NCBI GenBank assembly: GCA_028287785.1
Contig: JAQBOZ010000012.1
Span: forward strand, 1-64,000
Direction: 5' to 3'
DNA length: 64,000 bases
Origin: Chlorobiota bacterium
Lineage (GTDB): Bacteria > Bacteroidota > Ignavibacteria > OLB7
This document shows, piece by piece, positions 47,001-55,463 of this stretch; positions within the stretch are counted from its first letter, which is position 1; each line of letters starts with the position of its first letter. A program made the translations under genes and the position numbers. Below the pieces are notes generated by a model that did no database searches, was not told the DNA's origin, and saw only the letters and a list, made by a program, of their open reading frames with translations.

Positions 47001-49489
47001 CATTGCATCTCGCGCAAACGTACTCCCCATCCGGTGTAGAAGTTGGGAATGGTTGCACGATGGCTCAGATCAAAATCGGTCATCACGGTGAACAGCGGGA
47101 TATGATCCTGGGTGCGATCGGTGAAATAACCGACCGGACCCCAGTTGCAGAAGAACTTGGTGGGATGGCTCGCATCGATCGGAGTGGCATCGGTCTGGAA
47201 TTCGCTGGTGTCGGAGCCGACCCAGGGATAATGCACACCGCGCGCGCCGTAGCAGAGCGCCAGGTTCCCCTCCAGCCGCAACTGCGCCGCCTCGACGATC
47301 CACTGCAACTCGGGCTGCGGAGCGATCGCGCCGCTGGGGTCATGTCGCCAGAGGATGCTGAGATCGCCATGCACACCGATCCATGGGATCAGCCAGCGTC
47401 CGCTGCGGCTGGCGGCGTGCGCGGCCATGCCCAGATCGGTCAGCTTGGTGTACTGGAAGGGGAAGATGCTTGCCCCAGGGTTGTACTCGCAGATCGTTGC
47501 GCGCTGATAGGCGGTTTCGAAGAGTTCCACGCTGTCGGCGGTCTCGCCAAGCGCGGGCACGTTCCAGCATCCGCCATCGTGCATGCGGAGCACCGGCGGC
47601 TGTGCGTAGGAGTCCGGAAGGCCGAACTGCGCGGTGATGTCCCTGGCGCTCGTCTGATAGAAGCCCGGCTCGACGATGGCGGCATTGCTGATCAGCACCT
47701 TGTGGGGAATCACCTGGTTCATCTCGAAATGCGGCCTGAGGCTGCGCGTGGTATCGCCGCCGGGGGCGGTGCTGTCGCGCAGAAGGCGATCGATGGCGTT
47801 GAAGCCCGCGTATTCGGTGAAGGTGGGCTCATCGCCGAAGTACGCCAGGGGGATATTCTCGCGGGGCTGCGTGGTGGGGCTGGGGTTGGGCGTACCGAAG
47901 TAGAGCGTCTGCGCCATATTGACCAGATCCTGTCGATACGTGATGCTCTGTGGTTCGTTGCCGAGGAGCATCTCACCAAGGGTATCGCGGATGGCGATGC
48001 TTCGCAGGGCGAGCTTCTCCTTGCCCATCCATCGGATGCGGATGTCGAAGCGCCGGGAGCCGAGGGCTGCATTGGCCGGGCCGGAGATGCTGCCACGTTC
48101 GCGCGCCAGATTGATCTGGTAGACGGGTGTGCTGTACTGGTTATAGTTTGGCCGACCTAGAATCTCAACAGGCGGCAGATCGCTCTTGCGGACCCAGATG
48201 GTATGATAGAGCAGTGCCTGATCGGAGGTGGAGGTATGGAGATGGGCGTTGTAGGAGCTGTCATTGCGCCGCTGTCGGTCCTTGCGGACATTCCGTTCCT
48301 CCAGCTCCAACGGGTAGCGGAGGGCTGTATCGCGCCGGGCATGGAGCGCGCCGAGACGCTGATCGGGCGGAAGGGGATCGTTTGGAGGATTGTCGAAGCT
48401 GTGAAAATCGATATCCGGGAAGGTTGAGTCGCGGATGATGACCGGCGTCGGCGCATAGGTTGCCGTGACCGAGTCGATGAACGCGGCGCGGGCCGTCGCC
48501 TTGATGATGGCATCGGTCTCCGTGAACGGCCCCTTGGTTGCGTCGGCGACGTTCCAGACCTCGCAGTGGATAACCGAATCGATGGATGTTCCATCGATGG
48601 TCTTTGCCTTGGTCAGATAGAGGATCACCGGCATGGTGGCATCGAAATACCTGGAGCCGTTCGGTATCTCGTTGTAGATGTCGATCGCCAGGAGGGCATC
48701 GGTATCGGCCGCGCCGCCACCACCACTACCGAGTTTATTCGGATCGAACAGATGAGCGGTGACGGCGATATACCAGCTTGTCTGCCCGTAGTTGAAGTGC
48801 GATCCACTCAGGATGGTCTCGACATTCTGGGTGAGCGGATAATTGCCACCATCATGACCAGGATAGCGGTTGACCTGCATCGGATCGTAGCCGAAGGCGA
48901 TCTGTTGTGCGACCGTTGCGCCGCGTGTCGTGTTCGTCGAGTCATAAACTTGTTCGGGTGCACGATTTTTATGATCGTCCTTCACCTCAAGGTTAGAATC
49001 TAACGTTCCATCCGACCGCGTGAGGAACTTGCACTTCCAGTAATAGGACTCAGCATAATCAAACGGATAAAACGTCACCTGCCGTCCCCAACCTGACTCC
49101 CCCGAGTATTTATCAATCCAGCACATCAGACGACGTACGCCAATCGTCCCGTTCGGCCCCGTGTCCTTGGCTAATGAGTCTACGTGCTGCATCGACTGAT
49201 CTCCGCGATACTCCATCACGTTCAGCCCCAGCGAGTCGCCGGCGAACTTCCACATATCGCGCACATCGCCGCTGGTGGTGTTGGTCGCCATCTCCCCGCC
49301 GATAAAGAAGGTGGTATCGCTGAGACCGTGGATATGGATCAGTGGCAGGAACAGATTATCGGGCAATGGTTGATCGGGATAATACTTGCCCTGCGCCGAA
49401 AGACGCCCGGAAGCAAGCAGCAGAAGCAGAAGGATGAGGGATGCCCATCGTCGTCGGACGACGGCAAAAGAATAGCCCGGAGAATTCAT
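44033..49489 (-). CDS. giant exported T9SS protein
   Basis: 1818 residues from ATG at 49489 (MNSPGYSFAVVRRRWASLIL), chosen because it gives a signal peptide ending LSAQG; an earlier in-frame ATG at 49564 adds 25 atypical residues. The last about 90 residues are a T9SS C-terminal domain (LSVHPNPTPGGTQIVFSVPE; VTIYDAMGRRITQPLDGVTE; GALPPGTYLVEFRYG). The rest has many Trp/Tyr and aromatic motifs (for example WKFAGDSLGLNVMEYRGDQS and YPFDYAESYYWKCKF) but no domain I recognise; it could be an enzyme or adhesin. It lies 118 bases downstream of another T9SS gene on the same strand. Confidence 0.8.
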   Translation of the reverse strand: MNSPGYSFAVVRRRWASLILLLLLLASGRLSAQGKYYPDQPLPDNLFLPLIHIHGLSDTTFFIGGEMATNTTSGDVRDMWKFAGDSLGLNVMEYRGDQSMQHVDSLAKDTGPNGTIGVRRLMCWIDKYSGESGWGRQVTFYPFDYAESYYWKCKFLTRSDGTLDSNLEVKDDHKNRAPEQVYDSTNTTRGATVAQQIAFGYDPMQVNRYPGHDGGNYPLTQNVETILSGSHFNYGQTSWYIAVTAHLFDPNKLGSGGGGAADTDALLAIDIYNEIPNGSRYFDATMPVILYLTKAKTIDGTSIDSVIHCEVWNVADATKGPFTETDAIIKATARAAFIDSVTATYAPTPVIIRDSTFPDIDFHSFDNPPNDPLPPDQRLGALHARRDTALRYPLELEERNVRKDRQRRNDSSYNAHLHTSTSDQALLYHTIWVRKSDLPPVEILGRPNYNQYSTPVYQINLARERGSISGPANAALGSRRFDIRIRWMGKEKLALRSIAIRDTLGEMLLGNEPQSITYRQDLVNMAQTLYFGTPNPSPTTQPRENIPLAYFGDEPTFTEYAGFNAIDRLLRDSTAPGGDTTRSLRPHFEMNQVIPHKVLISNAAIVEPGFYQTSARDITAQFGLPDSYAQPPVLRMHDGGCWNVPALGETADSVELFETAYQRATICEYNPGASIFPFQYTKLTDLGMAAHAASRSGRWLIPWIGVHGDLSILWRHDPSGAIAPQPELQWIVEAAQLRLEGNLALCYGARGVHYPWVGSDTSEFQTDATPIDASHPTKFFCNWGPVGYFTDRTQDHIPLFTVMTDFDLSHRATIPNFYTGWGVRLREMQWLDKTWFPSVGKYMLKLRWCDGYSVHFTHPQSYLQKPYQSDHRPLPSTEIVTAVQSWKPSIDDEPIHIDPPEKTYVELGFFNTVKGADTSNRMLDTNYMFVVNRRVFERPDDTTASSAYGRKLDTLAETRTIALKLHLQHPDQSSYNFVRVTEIEPDSTPLPLIGRRKGLDTILFGDSTVALTIRPGGGALLRITYAPPGTSFPGGDLRYNNQRKMVFDGLRYHACYFRPITYYYPFSKTDPHWKQFAGNEDAVFYRRSLPMTDTTGGIRWEPIDYMVSDTTADSTVRENRFPSMSVRVQNDRLSPVPIGGDTVVTIVWTRYRGPGTRSVALRNVRSKGDGPVQLSNRQEVMGIYTGVNDGYSGEPAWGTPVVSRLDGGDMVAWSDSAQGICARLRMLGTGTTWWQSSAPNVGYTSVIVPSSPMFTWGWPSPPGVCMFPSMPASAHVRGLDSNIGIVWQDMQTGTGTSRIDYARLVHRVTGPQNWVGITNTRIINQGDLPINLHPSIDAAQDVWYDVQEAVTWDARRRLEPELWRWVHFPPIMIPLTKDQSIVGFSSLFTPTTRRTDPANSANTSYWNPFWDDIKPTRQWTYDWTIRKEMKETGGNRYFIDYYPNTSSLNARDPLHPNEKIHFSLVTSAVAPSAANNFYSTAMAQMFREYAVRNYLGFRTYLLGGFMPNGAASPTRQPLREAVIYRINDGSNLMQTSRQFFARLRPTGYTAQGRAVSIPVNDSMPAGFSMGMFDAWVADNSASHPLAMAAYPDSVHRIDSLPQVHALMRTEYFQAHDSTEISCTINSHRFGDSSLIDSARITFVIELVDSATNSVVRTFDSVELSDTTHDDYMPRDTVVDLLSGTYYLRMRIVPVNLPVLAAISDSRFPVAEVSGEIGDSIIGKFHRIEAVTGAAGRLSVHPNPTPGGTQIVFSVPEQERASVTIYDAMGRRITQPLDGVTEAGRYGIDLNAGALPPGTYLVEFRYGENRLVEKLVVVR

Positions 49490-49606
49490 AGAGATGACTC
49501 CCATAACAAGAAATGAGGAAAAGAAAAGAAATGATGGCGTCGAGACCCGGGATGACTCACACAAGAGCCATCCCTATGCTGTTGGTGTTGGTGCAGCGGG
49601 TATGAG

Positions 49607-51244
49607 TTATTCTTTCAGAAGACGAACGGTGTGCAGCAGTGAACCGGCATCGTTGAAGATGCTTAGCATATAGACGCCGGGTGGTACACCGGCACAGTTC
49701 CAGAGGGCTTCCCCTCGCCATGATTCCACGGAACCACGAGCAATCTCGCGTCCCATCAAATCATGAACCACGAACGACGATGGCATCTTTTTCAAGTCAC
49801 CGCGCCAGGCGATGTGGAGTTCATCGTGAGCTGGCATCGGCCAGAGGCTGATGGCTGAGGCGTAGCCTTCACCGGCAACAGCTTCGATGCCAAGCGATGG
49901 ATCACGGGGAATCTCTGGCCCTCCACCGACGACGATCGCAATCCCTCCGTTGAATTTGTATTGAAAATTGTAGACAAGAAGATCACTCCACCCATCTCCA
50001 TTAATATCCCCGAGCGGCGCAACATCATTGATCACATTATCGCCGCTGACCGGCCCATCATACGCTCCGCCGTAATAGGCGTCATACATCGCATCAGGTC
50101 CGTTGGGTCCACCGGCTAGGGCAAGTTCTTCTCCATAGCTGTCGACCGGTGACTCCCCACCGAAGCCGAGCATGTCATAGCGTCGGCTTGCATCATTCAG
50201 CGGACCAAGATTATCGACGATCTGGTGCCGTGGACAGAAGAATGCGGCATCAGCCCGTGAGCGTGCGAGATCGCGATGGCGGAAGTCGTGTCCCGAGCCG
50301 GAGCGATACAGGTACAGCGAATCAGCTCCCGGCACAGCCCAATCGAGGATGCCGTCGCCATCGCAGTCGAGCGCGGCCATCCACACGATACCGAAGTCGA
50401 TCGTGGTATCCGGCCTGCTCCAGTTCCACGGGGAGCCATCACGACCCCACCAGATTTTCTGCCTCTCAATTCCGCCAGCGTAGTCACTATTGGTCATCAG
50501 ATCGATGTGATCATCGCCATCGATACGACCGATGTAGAGTTTTTGACGACCTCGTCCCCCATATCGCTCAGAGTCACGGAGAATCACGGTGGGAGAATCT
50601 ACCTGAAAGTTCGGTCCTCCTCGGTAAATCCAGATCTGCCCATCGTAATCGAGTTTGGTAGCGCTGACTGTGCCCGCGAAATACAACAGAAGTTCATCGG
50701 CCCCATCTCCGTCAAGATCCCGACCGATGATCTCATCAGGGAATGTCCTGATCCCTGTCGTCTTCTGCATATCAATCACCGCTGATGGCAGGCTGTCAAT
50801 TCTGTTCGAGTCGGTGCGATGAAACTCCACATGCAAATAATGATTGTTCGCGCTATCCTTCGTCCCGGACGAGAAGCCGATAACATTATGTCCCGTGCCG
50901 TAGAAGTCTCCAACGATCGGCCGCCTATCGGCCCCGTAGAAGACCGCTCGTGGTGGTGGGTTGACCGTTGCGGAGCTGTCATAGGTAAAGATTTGCCACT
51001 CTCCGGTTTTGCCGACGCAGACGCCCCAGGCATTGCGGCCTGTGCCGAAGATATCCCCCAAGCCACCGCCGCCGTAGCCGACCCACTGGCCGGTGCCGGT
51101 CTTATCGCCCATCAGCCAGAGACGATGCAGCAGCGTTGCCTTCGGGTTCTTGGTGATGGTTGTCACCTGAGCATGCGCCGCCACGCGGCAGAACGCAAGG
51201 CAACAGAAGACGATTAGAAATCGGCGTGTTGAGAACATTGTCAT
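49607..51244 (-). CDS. FG-GAP-repeat protein with T9SS domain
   Basis: 545 residues from ATG 51244; ATG 51238 is nearly equal. Signal peptide ends AAHAQ. The body has FG-GAP/VCBS-type calcium-binding repeats: RDLDGDGADELLLYF, IGRIDGDDHIDLMTNSD, ALDCDGDGILDWAV and LGDINGDGWSDLLVYN. The C-terminus is a T9SS-type sorting domain (LHIAWRGDLKKMPSSFVVHD; LMGREIARGSVESWRG; GVPPGVYMLSIFND). Such beta-propellers are common in surface-adhesion or recognition proteins. Same strand as the giant protein gene. Confidence 0.85.
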   Translation of the reverse strand: MTMFSTRRFLIVFCCLAFCRVAAHAQVTTITKNPKATLLHRLWLMGDKTGTGQWVGYGGGGLGDIFGTGRNAWGVCVGKTGEWQIFTYDSSATVNPPPRAVFYGADRRPIVGDFYGTGHNVIGFSSGTKDSANNHYLHVEFHRTDSNRIDSLPSAVIDMQKTTGIRTFPDEIIGRDLDGDGADELLLYFAGTVSATKLDYDGQIWIYRGGPNFQVDSPTVILRDSERYGGRGRQKLYIGRIDGDDHIDLMTNSDYAGGIERQKIWWGRDGSPWNWSRPDTTIDFGIVWMAALDCDGDGILDWAVPGADSLYLYRSGSGHDFRHRDLARSRADAAFFCPRHQIVDNLGPLNDASRRYDMLGFGGESPVDSYGEELALAGGPNGPDAMYDAYYGGAYDGPVSGDNVINDVAPLGDINGDGWSDLLVYNFQYKFNGGIAIVVGGGPEIPRDPSLGIEAVAGEGYASAISLWPMPAHDELHIAWRGDLKKMPSSFVVHDLMGREIARGSVESWRGEALWNCAGVPPGVYMLSIFNDAGSLLHTVRLLKE

Positions 51245-51696
51245 CGGATGAGAACTCCAGAATACTCTTCGATCACTATATACATTACGAACACTGCAAG
51301 CGGGCAAATTGCTCAGAATCGTTGCGTGGAAAGATTATCGGCAATTGTAGTCAGCCGGTCCGGCAACTCTTGAAACTACGCTACGAGGTGATGAGAACCT
51401 ACTGATCTCAATAGTGTATTTTCAGAGACAGTATATCCTTCATCGATGTGAATCGGCTCGTCGTCGATACGAGACGCTGATCGGAAGGAAAACGATCGCG
51501 AGATAAATATCACGAGACGCTACCATCATACTCCAGCATAAACATTCACGTAGCGGCCGCCAATGCCTACGCGCTGGTGATGGCAATGGAACCAAAGCAC
51601 GGGCGGTGAATAGATCTCTTCGAGGAGACGAATGAGCATACCTGAGCAATGAACGACCATCCCGCAGCATAAACTTCCTGGCGATAGCGCAATGGC

Positions 51697-52100
51697 GCGG
51701 ACGAAGAGTTCGCACCCAGTCACGCAAAAAGAATCCGAACGCCACGTCACGAAAAAAAACTGAGCCCGGCGTCGGCTGTGCAAAAAAATTCCTGGAGCCA
51801 TCGCCTATTTTTTTTCACGCACGCACGGTGCCGGAAATAATGTTGTGGAGCGGGGCGTTGAAATCTTTCCGTGCCGGTCCGCGGCGTTGTGTTGCGGCGG
51901 AAGAGCTCACACGCGGCCACGTGAAAAAATCCCAGCGTCAGGCCGCGCAAAAAAATCTGAGCGACGACGCTGGCTGCAAGAAAAAAATCTCGGCGCCATA
52001 GCACGAACATTTTCCACGCACACGCGGCGCCGGAAATAATGTTGCGGAGCACAGCATTCAGAGTTTTAAAAATTTCCGTACTGGTCCGCTCATTCCATGC
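51697..52100. repeat. two-copy tandem array of a ~198-base element with A-tracts
   Basis: Copy 1 runs from about 51697 to 51893, copy 2 from 51894 to about 52100. Matching pieces lie 197-199 bases apart: GAAGAG at 51703 and 51900, A-run+CTGAG at 51752 and A-run+TCTGAG at 51949, A-runs at 51782 and 51981, and GCCGGAAATAATGTTG at 51830 and 52029. Each copy holds several 6-8-base A runs about 30 bases apart in a GC-rich background. Copies are perhaps 65-75% alike by eye. A more decayed upstream copy may be present (about 51500-51696). Confidence 0.8.
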
Positions 52101-52146
52101 ACACAGTGGAGAATGCGGCAATCATTTTTGTTGGTTTAGTGAAATG

Positions 52147-52189
52147 AAAAATCCCTCTCCACCTTCGGTAAGGCGGAGAGGGATTTTTT
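52147..52189. terminator. terminator of the Cys-rich exported protein gene
   Basis: AAAAATCCCTCTCC (from 52147) pairs with GGAGAGGGATTTTTT (52175-52189). On the minus strand the stem is followed by a U-rich tail, 29 bases beyond the stop codon; it can also work on the plus strand. Confidence 0.85.
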
Positions 52190-52217
52190 GTATGCAGGAG
52201 ATATTGATTCAGTGGTA

Positions 52218-52691
52218 TCAGGGACAGTTGTGCCAGAGTTGATTCTGGATGTCCGGCGGATTTGGTTGACATGGGTGCACTGTAATCTCGATCCGAAGAC
52301 AGGGAGTACAATGGATCTCGACCTCAAGGCACAGCCCCGCCGGAAGACCGGGATCGGTGATATAATATCGCGGCCCTATTGCCGGAATTGGAATCCATTG
52401 GTTGTTGATGCAAATGCCCCATGCCGATCCCCCAACAATGCTTTCAGGATAGGTATACGACCCATCGCTGAAGGCGCTCGTATAACTGACATCACCTCCC
52501 GCAAAGTAGACGGCACAAATAATGGGGCTTGCAGCAGTCTCGAACACGGAGTGATAGGCGATCGTGTATTGTGAGCAGGCATCCGGCGTACAATTGAACT
52601 GCGCCAAGGCACTCGTTGTACAGGCACTACAGGCAAGCATCGCCAAAACGATTTGAATAAAGGCCAGCTTCAGAATGGTTGAGATATTCAT
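52218..52691 (-). CDS. small Cys-rich exported protein
   Basis: 157 residues from ATG at 52691, which has GGAG about 8 bases before it and gives a signal peptide (MNISTILKLAFIQIVLAMLA, ending ALAQ). An upstream open frame to 52832 is not protein-like. The mature protein has about eight Cys (FNCTPDACSQYTI; CLEVEIHCTPCLRIEITVHP; CQPNPPDIQNQLWHNCP), so disulfides are likely. No family recognised. It ends at a strong terminator. Local composition is less GC-rich than the window average. Confidence 0.7.
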   Translation of the reverse strand: MNISTILKLAFIQIVLAMLACSACTTSALAQFNCTPDACSQYTIAYHSVFETAASPIICAVYFAGGDVSYTSAFSDGSYTYPESIVGGSAWGICINNQWIPIPAIGPRYYITDPGLPAGLCLEVEIHCTPCLRIEITVHPCQPNPPDIQNQLWHNCP

Positions 52692-52930
52692 AGGAAGGCT
52701 CCGTGACCGGGTGAATAAAGTTATGCAACGGACAGAAGAGCACGGCCGGAGTATTCCTGGTGCGGAAAGGATGAGTGCCGTGTTGCTCTCTTTCAGGTAA
52801 GAGGACATTAGTGGAGAATTATACACATACAACAGGCCAGCAACCAGAGTGTTCCGTTGCGTGGATGTTGATCTTCCGGGATTCCCTCGCGGCGTTGTGG
52901 GTATATCAATGCGTCATGCACAAAAACAGA

Positions 52931-52969
52931 CCCGGCGCGCCCGCGGTGTTCAACCGCCGACGCGCCGGG
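52931..52969 (-). terminator. terminator downstream of the small membrane-protein genes
   Basis: CCCGGCGCG (52931-52939) and CGCGCCGGG (52961-52969) form the stem base. Read on the minus strand it is followed by TCTGTTTTTGTG, a U tract. It lies 27 bases beyond the stop at 52997. Confidence 0.75.
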
Positions 52970-52996
52970 CATTCAATGCTGCTCTATTGCCGAAAT

Positions 52997-53434
52997 CTAT
53001 TTCCGAATCCTCCAGTCGCCACGCTTCTTCGATTTCTCCACCGTATCACCGGGGCGGACGTAGACCGTACCAAGCCCCGTGCCGGAACGCTTTGCTGTTG
53101 GCTCCTTCGTCGTGGTTTCCGTTGCCGGTATCACGGCTGGCGGCTGATCGCCGAGTTTCAAATGTGTCATGGTATCCATCCTTGAAATATTCGTTATCTC
53201 TACTCGCTGTGCATCCGCATGATGTTCCGTTCTGATGATAACGTACGGAACAGAGGTCGCCAGCGCAATCCCCGAGCCAATCACAAGCCACCGCATTGCC
53301 GACGTGATATACGCCGCGCGATCCTGATTACACCGATAGTTTGCCGACGTGGTCCGTGCATACAGGGTGAGAATCTCCTGGCTCGATTCCTCACTCGTCT
53401 GCCTCCCTCGATTTCTCCCCCTCGATCGTCTCAT
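52997..53434 (-). CDS. membrane protein, likely C-terminal part of a frameshifted gene
   Basis: 145 residues. One transmembrane segment (RWLVIGSGIALATSVPYVII) is followed by a polar C-terminal tail. The first about 18 residues (MRRSRGRNRGRQTSEES) are basic and look like out-of-frame translation of the previous gene's acidic end; protein-like sequence starts at EILTLYARTTSANYRCNQDR. The combination of that helix and TM segment with the two-TM protein in the overlapping gene resembles single proteins of about 240 residues with the pattern 2TM-acidic linker-helix-TM. A +1 shift near 53391-53410 would join them. Confidence 0.55.
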   Translation of the reverse strand: MRRSRGRNRGRQTSEESSQEILTLYARTTSANYRCNQDRAAYITSAMRWLVIGSGIALATSVPYVIIRTEHHADAQRVEITNISRMDTMTHLKLGDQPPAVIPATETTTKEPTAKRSGTGLGTVYVRPGDTVEKSKKRGDWRIRK

Positions 53435-53738
53435 TTGGGATCAGAAATCCGTATGTGTGACGGAACCAGAGAAATTTTCCGGTATACCAGCCGGAGACCA
53501 GCAGCGCCAGTGCTTCCAGTCCCAGCCCTGCGCGGAGGCACCAGACCTCCATGTTCTCCTCGCGACTCGGGAGGCTTTCGATGGAGGCGGCCATGACACT
53601 CAGAAGAATCGAGTACACGGCCAGCAGAATCGGCGCGCGGGAGAATAAAGGTTCCTGGCGATCATGCTCGAAATAATAGACCTTCTCATAGGTTTCGAGC
53701 AGCCGCTCCTGTTGCGTCCTGCCGCTCATAGTCATCAC
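53391..53738 (-). CDS. two-TM protein, likely N-terminal part of a frameshifted gene
   Basis: 115 residues. A helical, charged N-terminus (RLLETYEKVYYFEHDRQEP) leads into two hydrophobic segments (FSRAPILLAVYSILLSVMAA and LGLEALALLVSGWYTGKFLW). It ends in an acidic stretch IEGEKSREADE that stops just where the next frame continues with EESSQEIL. This supports one original gene with a frameshift, though two coupled genes are possible. Similar 2TM proteins occur in membrane-effector and signalling contexts, but I cannot assign a role. Confidence 0.6.
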   Translation of the reverse strand: MMTMSGRTQQERLLETYEKVYYFEHDRQEPLFSRAPILLAVYSILLSVMAASIESLPSREENMEVWCLRAGLGLEALALLVSGWYTGKFLWFRHTYGFLIPNETIEGEKSREADE

Positions 53739-53801
53739 CTTCCATACCGTGGGGTGTCAGTTATCAGACTGTTGCACAACATCATCCACTGCAAATCCTC
53801 T

Positions 53802-53852
53802 CAAGCCCCGGAGGGGCGCAATAGCTGGTGCCAGGGGCATGGCCCCTGGCAC
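53802..53852. repeat. composite palindromic repeat after a small ORF
   Basis: CCCCGGAGGGG, then CGCAATAGCTGG, then a second palindrome TGCCAGGGGCATGGCCCCTGGCA. The element ends 1-2 bases before the stop codon (TAG at 53856-53854 on the minus strand) of the 103-residue protein. Same family as the copies at 60350-60577 and 62427-62475. Confidence 0.85.
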
Positions 53853-53853
53853 A

Positions 53854-54165
53854 CTATCCCCGCTTTCCGGATCGGGCATCGGATAAACCATACCGATAGG
53901 GAATCCAGGACTCCGGCTTTGGAAGCACGACCACATAATATTTGTCCGGGTTCCGCTGGGACATCTGCAGTTCGCGCAGCACGAAGAGCGTAAAGGCGTG
54001 GAGATATCCCATGTTGAATTTTCGGAGGATCGGCATAAACTGGTGCAGGGTGATATCGATCTCCGCGACGCGGTTCCCATCGAGCGTATGAAGCGAAAGA
54101 CAATACATCTTCGGCTTTACGAGTTCAGCGACAAATCTCCTGTTCATAGGTATCGGGGCACTCAT
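53854..54165 (-). CDS. small protein of unknown function
   Basis: 103 residues with mixed, protein-like composition and no signal peptide (CLSLHTLDGNRVAEIDITLH; QFMPILRKFNMGYLHAFTLF; PDKYYVVVLPKPESWIPYRY). The ATG has no strong ribosome binding site. The stop codon abuts a composite repeat. On the same strand as the two membrane-protein fragments, 116 bases before them, so it may be the first gene of a small operon. Not recognised. Confidence 0.5.
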   Translation of the reverse strand: MSAPIPMNRRFVAELVKPKMYCLSLHTLDGNRVAEIDITLHQFMPILRKFNMGYLHAFTLFVLRELQMSQRNPDKYYVVVLPKPESWIPYRYGLSDARSGKRG

Positions 54166-54549
54166 ACCTGATAATACCGGCGGCTGTCAGAGTACCGGGG
54201 GAGAAACATCCGCTCGGGCTTTGGTGATCACCCGCAACAAAAATATTTGCAAACGCAAGCGGTTTCAATAAAAATCGAATATCAACATATGGTTGATATG
54301 TATTTTTTTCGCCGGGTTAGTCAACTGGCTCGTTCAGCACAAGACGAGTATTACTTCATATAAGGATGGCATCAATCGTAGCGGTGGGAATTCCATATAA
54401 CAGAAACGGCGAGACACACCGTGTCCCGCCGCCACTTGGCAGAGAAATTCCACCTCAGTTCTTTCGATTAATCAAAAGAAGAAGCCGGAGGATGATCGGC
54501 TGGCGATGCATCGGTTCCGGCTCATGCGCGTTCGCGGGATATTGAAATA
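54166..54549. other. AT-richer intergenic region
   Basis: About 380 bases, clearly richer in A+T than the rest (54241-54360 holds runs like GTATTTTTTTCG and ATCAACATATGG). It likely contains the promoter for the minus-strand genes downstream. No RNA gene or good open frame is seen. Confidence 0.4.
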
Positions 54550-55359
54550 CTACCGCAGGCTGAACTCGAACGGGATCGTGGCGGTCTGCGCGATCTGCGG
54601 CACGTTGTCAGGCAGCGGCCGCGCCTTCGCGCGACTGAGCCCGGAGATGGCGGCCCTGACCAGCGCCTCGTCCGCCCGCTTTACCGGCGTGATCCCGACG
54701 ATATCGCCGGTGGGAAGGACGGTAAAGCGGAGCATCACGGTTCCGGTGGCGTTCATCCCGCTGGGATAGGTCGCTCTTGGACGGACCACCCAGCCGCGGT
54801 TGCCAAGGCCGGTCGCCGATCCCACCAGAATCCCCACGCCCGGCCCCCCCGGTCCCAGCGCCGGCGATTTCCCCTTGCCGTTTGGATCGCCCGTAGAGCC
54901 GACGATATGGGGCATCGTCTTCGAGGAATCCCTCTTCAACCCCGCGACGCTCGTCTGCTCCGGCTGCTTCTGTACCGGCCTGATCTTCGTGGGGACATCG
55001 ACCCTCACCGATCGCTTCGGATCGATGGTGTTCTTCGTCGGGTCGGGCTGCGCGTCGCGATGCCCCTTCATCGATGGGCCGACCGGTCCCGTCTTCACCG
55101 TGGGATCGCCCCCGCCCCCCTGCTTGTCGTTCAACGACATCAGCGTGATGGGGATGCTGGTGGTATCGCTCGACGGGCGCGGAAGCTCGCCCAGAGCAAT
55201 CCTGCCGGTGGCCGATCTATCAGGGGAGGAGCCGAGGAGGTATCCGATGATGCCGCCATGAAGCAGCAGGGAAAGGGCAAGCGCCGTTACCAGGTTTCGG
55301 TTGAACACCCGTTTCAGCTCCACCGCTCCGTATCGATTGTTCCGTTCAGTCGTTTCCAT
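54550..55359 (-). CDS. TonB-like energy transducer
   Basis: 269 residues. Residues about 20-45 form one transmembrane helix (NLVTALALSLLLHGGIIGYL). A long polar, Pro/Lys/Gly-rich periplasmic stretch follows (PTKIRPVQKQPEQTSVAG), then a TonB C-terminal domain (ATYPSGMNATGTVMLRFTVL, then PTGDIVGITPVKRADEALV). TonB proteins carry energy from the inner-membrane ExbBD complex to outer-membrane transporters. exbB/exbD are not in the window. It lies downstream of the barrel gene, separated by 104 bases. Confidence 0.9.
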   Translation of the reverse strand: METTERNNRYGAVELKRVFNRNLVTALALSLLLHGGIIGYLLGSSPDRSATGRIALGELPRPSSDTTSIPITLMSLNDKQGGGGDPTVKTGPVGPSMKGHRDAQPDPTKNTIDPKRSVRVDVPTKIRPVQKQPEQTSVAGLKRDSSKTMPHIVGSTGDPNGKGKSPALGPGGPGVGILVGSATGLGNRGWVVRPRATYPSGMNATGTVMLRFTVLPTGDIVGITPVKRADEALVRAAISGLSRAKARPLPDNVPQIAQTATIPFEFSLR

Positions 55360-55463
55360 AGGTATTACACTCCAATCTGCTTCTTCACGCTCCTTCCCAC
55401 CCGTTCGGATTCCCCAAAGTCCTCAGTCGCCCGCGCTTCTTCCGGGAATGCGACCGAAAGATA

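Larger units (their letters stand above)
51245..52217. other. intergenic region with an A-tract tandem array
   Basis: About 970 bases with no convincing gene. 51245-51420 probably holds the promoter of the FG-GAP gene; 51697-52100 is a tandem array (separate entry); 52147-52189 is a terminator. The reading frames across the array are long on both strands but have the composition of repeats. Confidence 0.5.

Noticed and set aside
51747-52121. 124-codon minus-strand frame over the A-tract array
   Set aside because: The frame repeats with the array and has no start signal or domain; the array itself is listed as a repeat.
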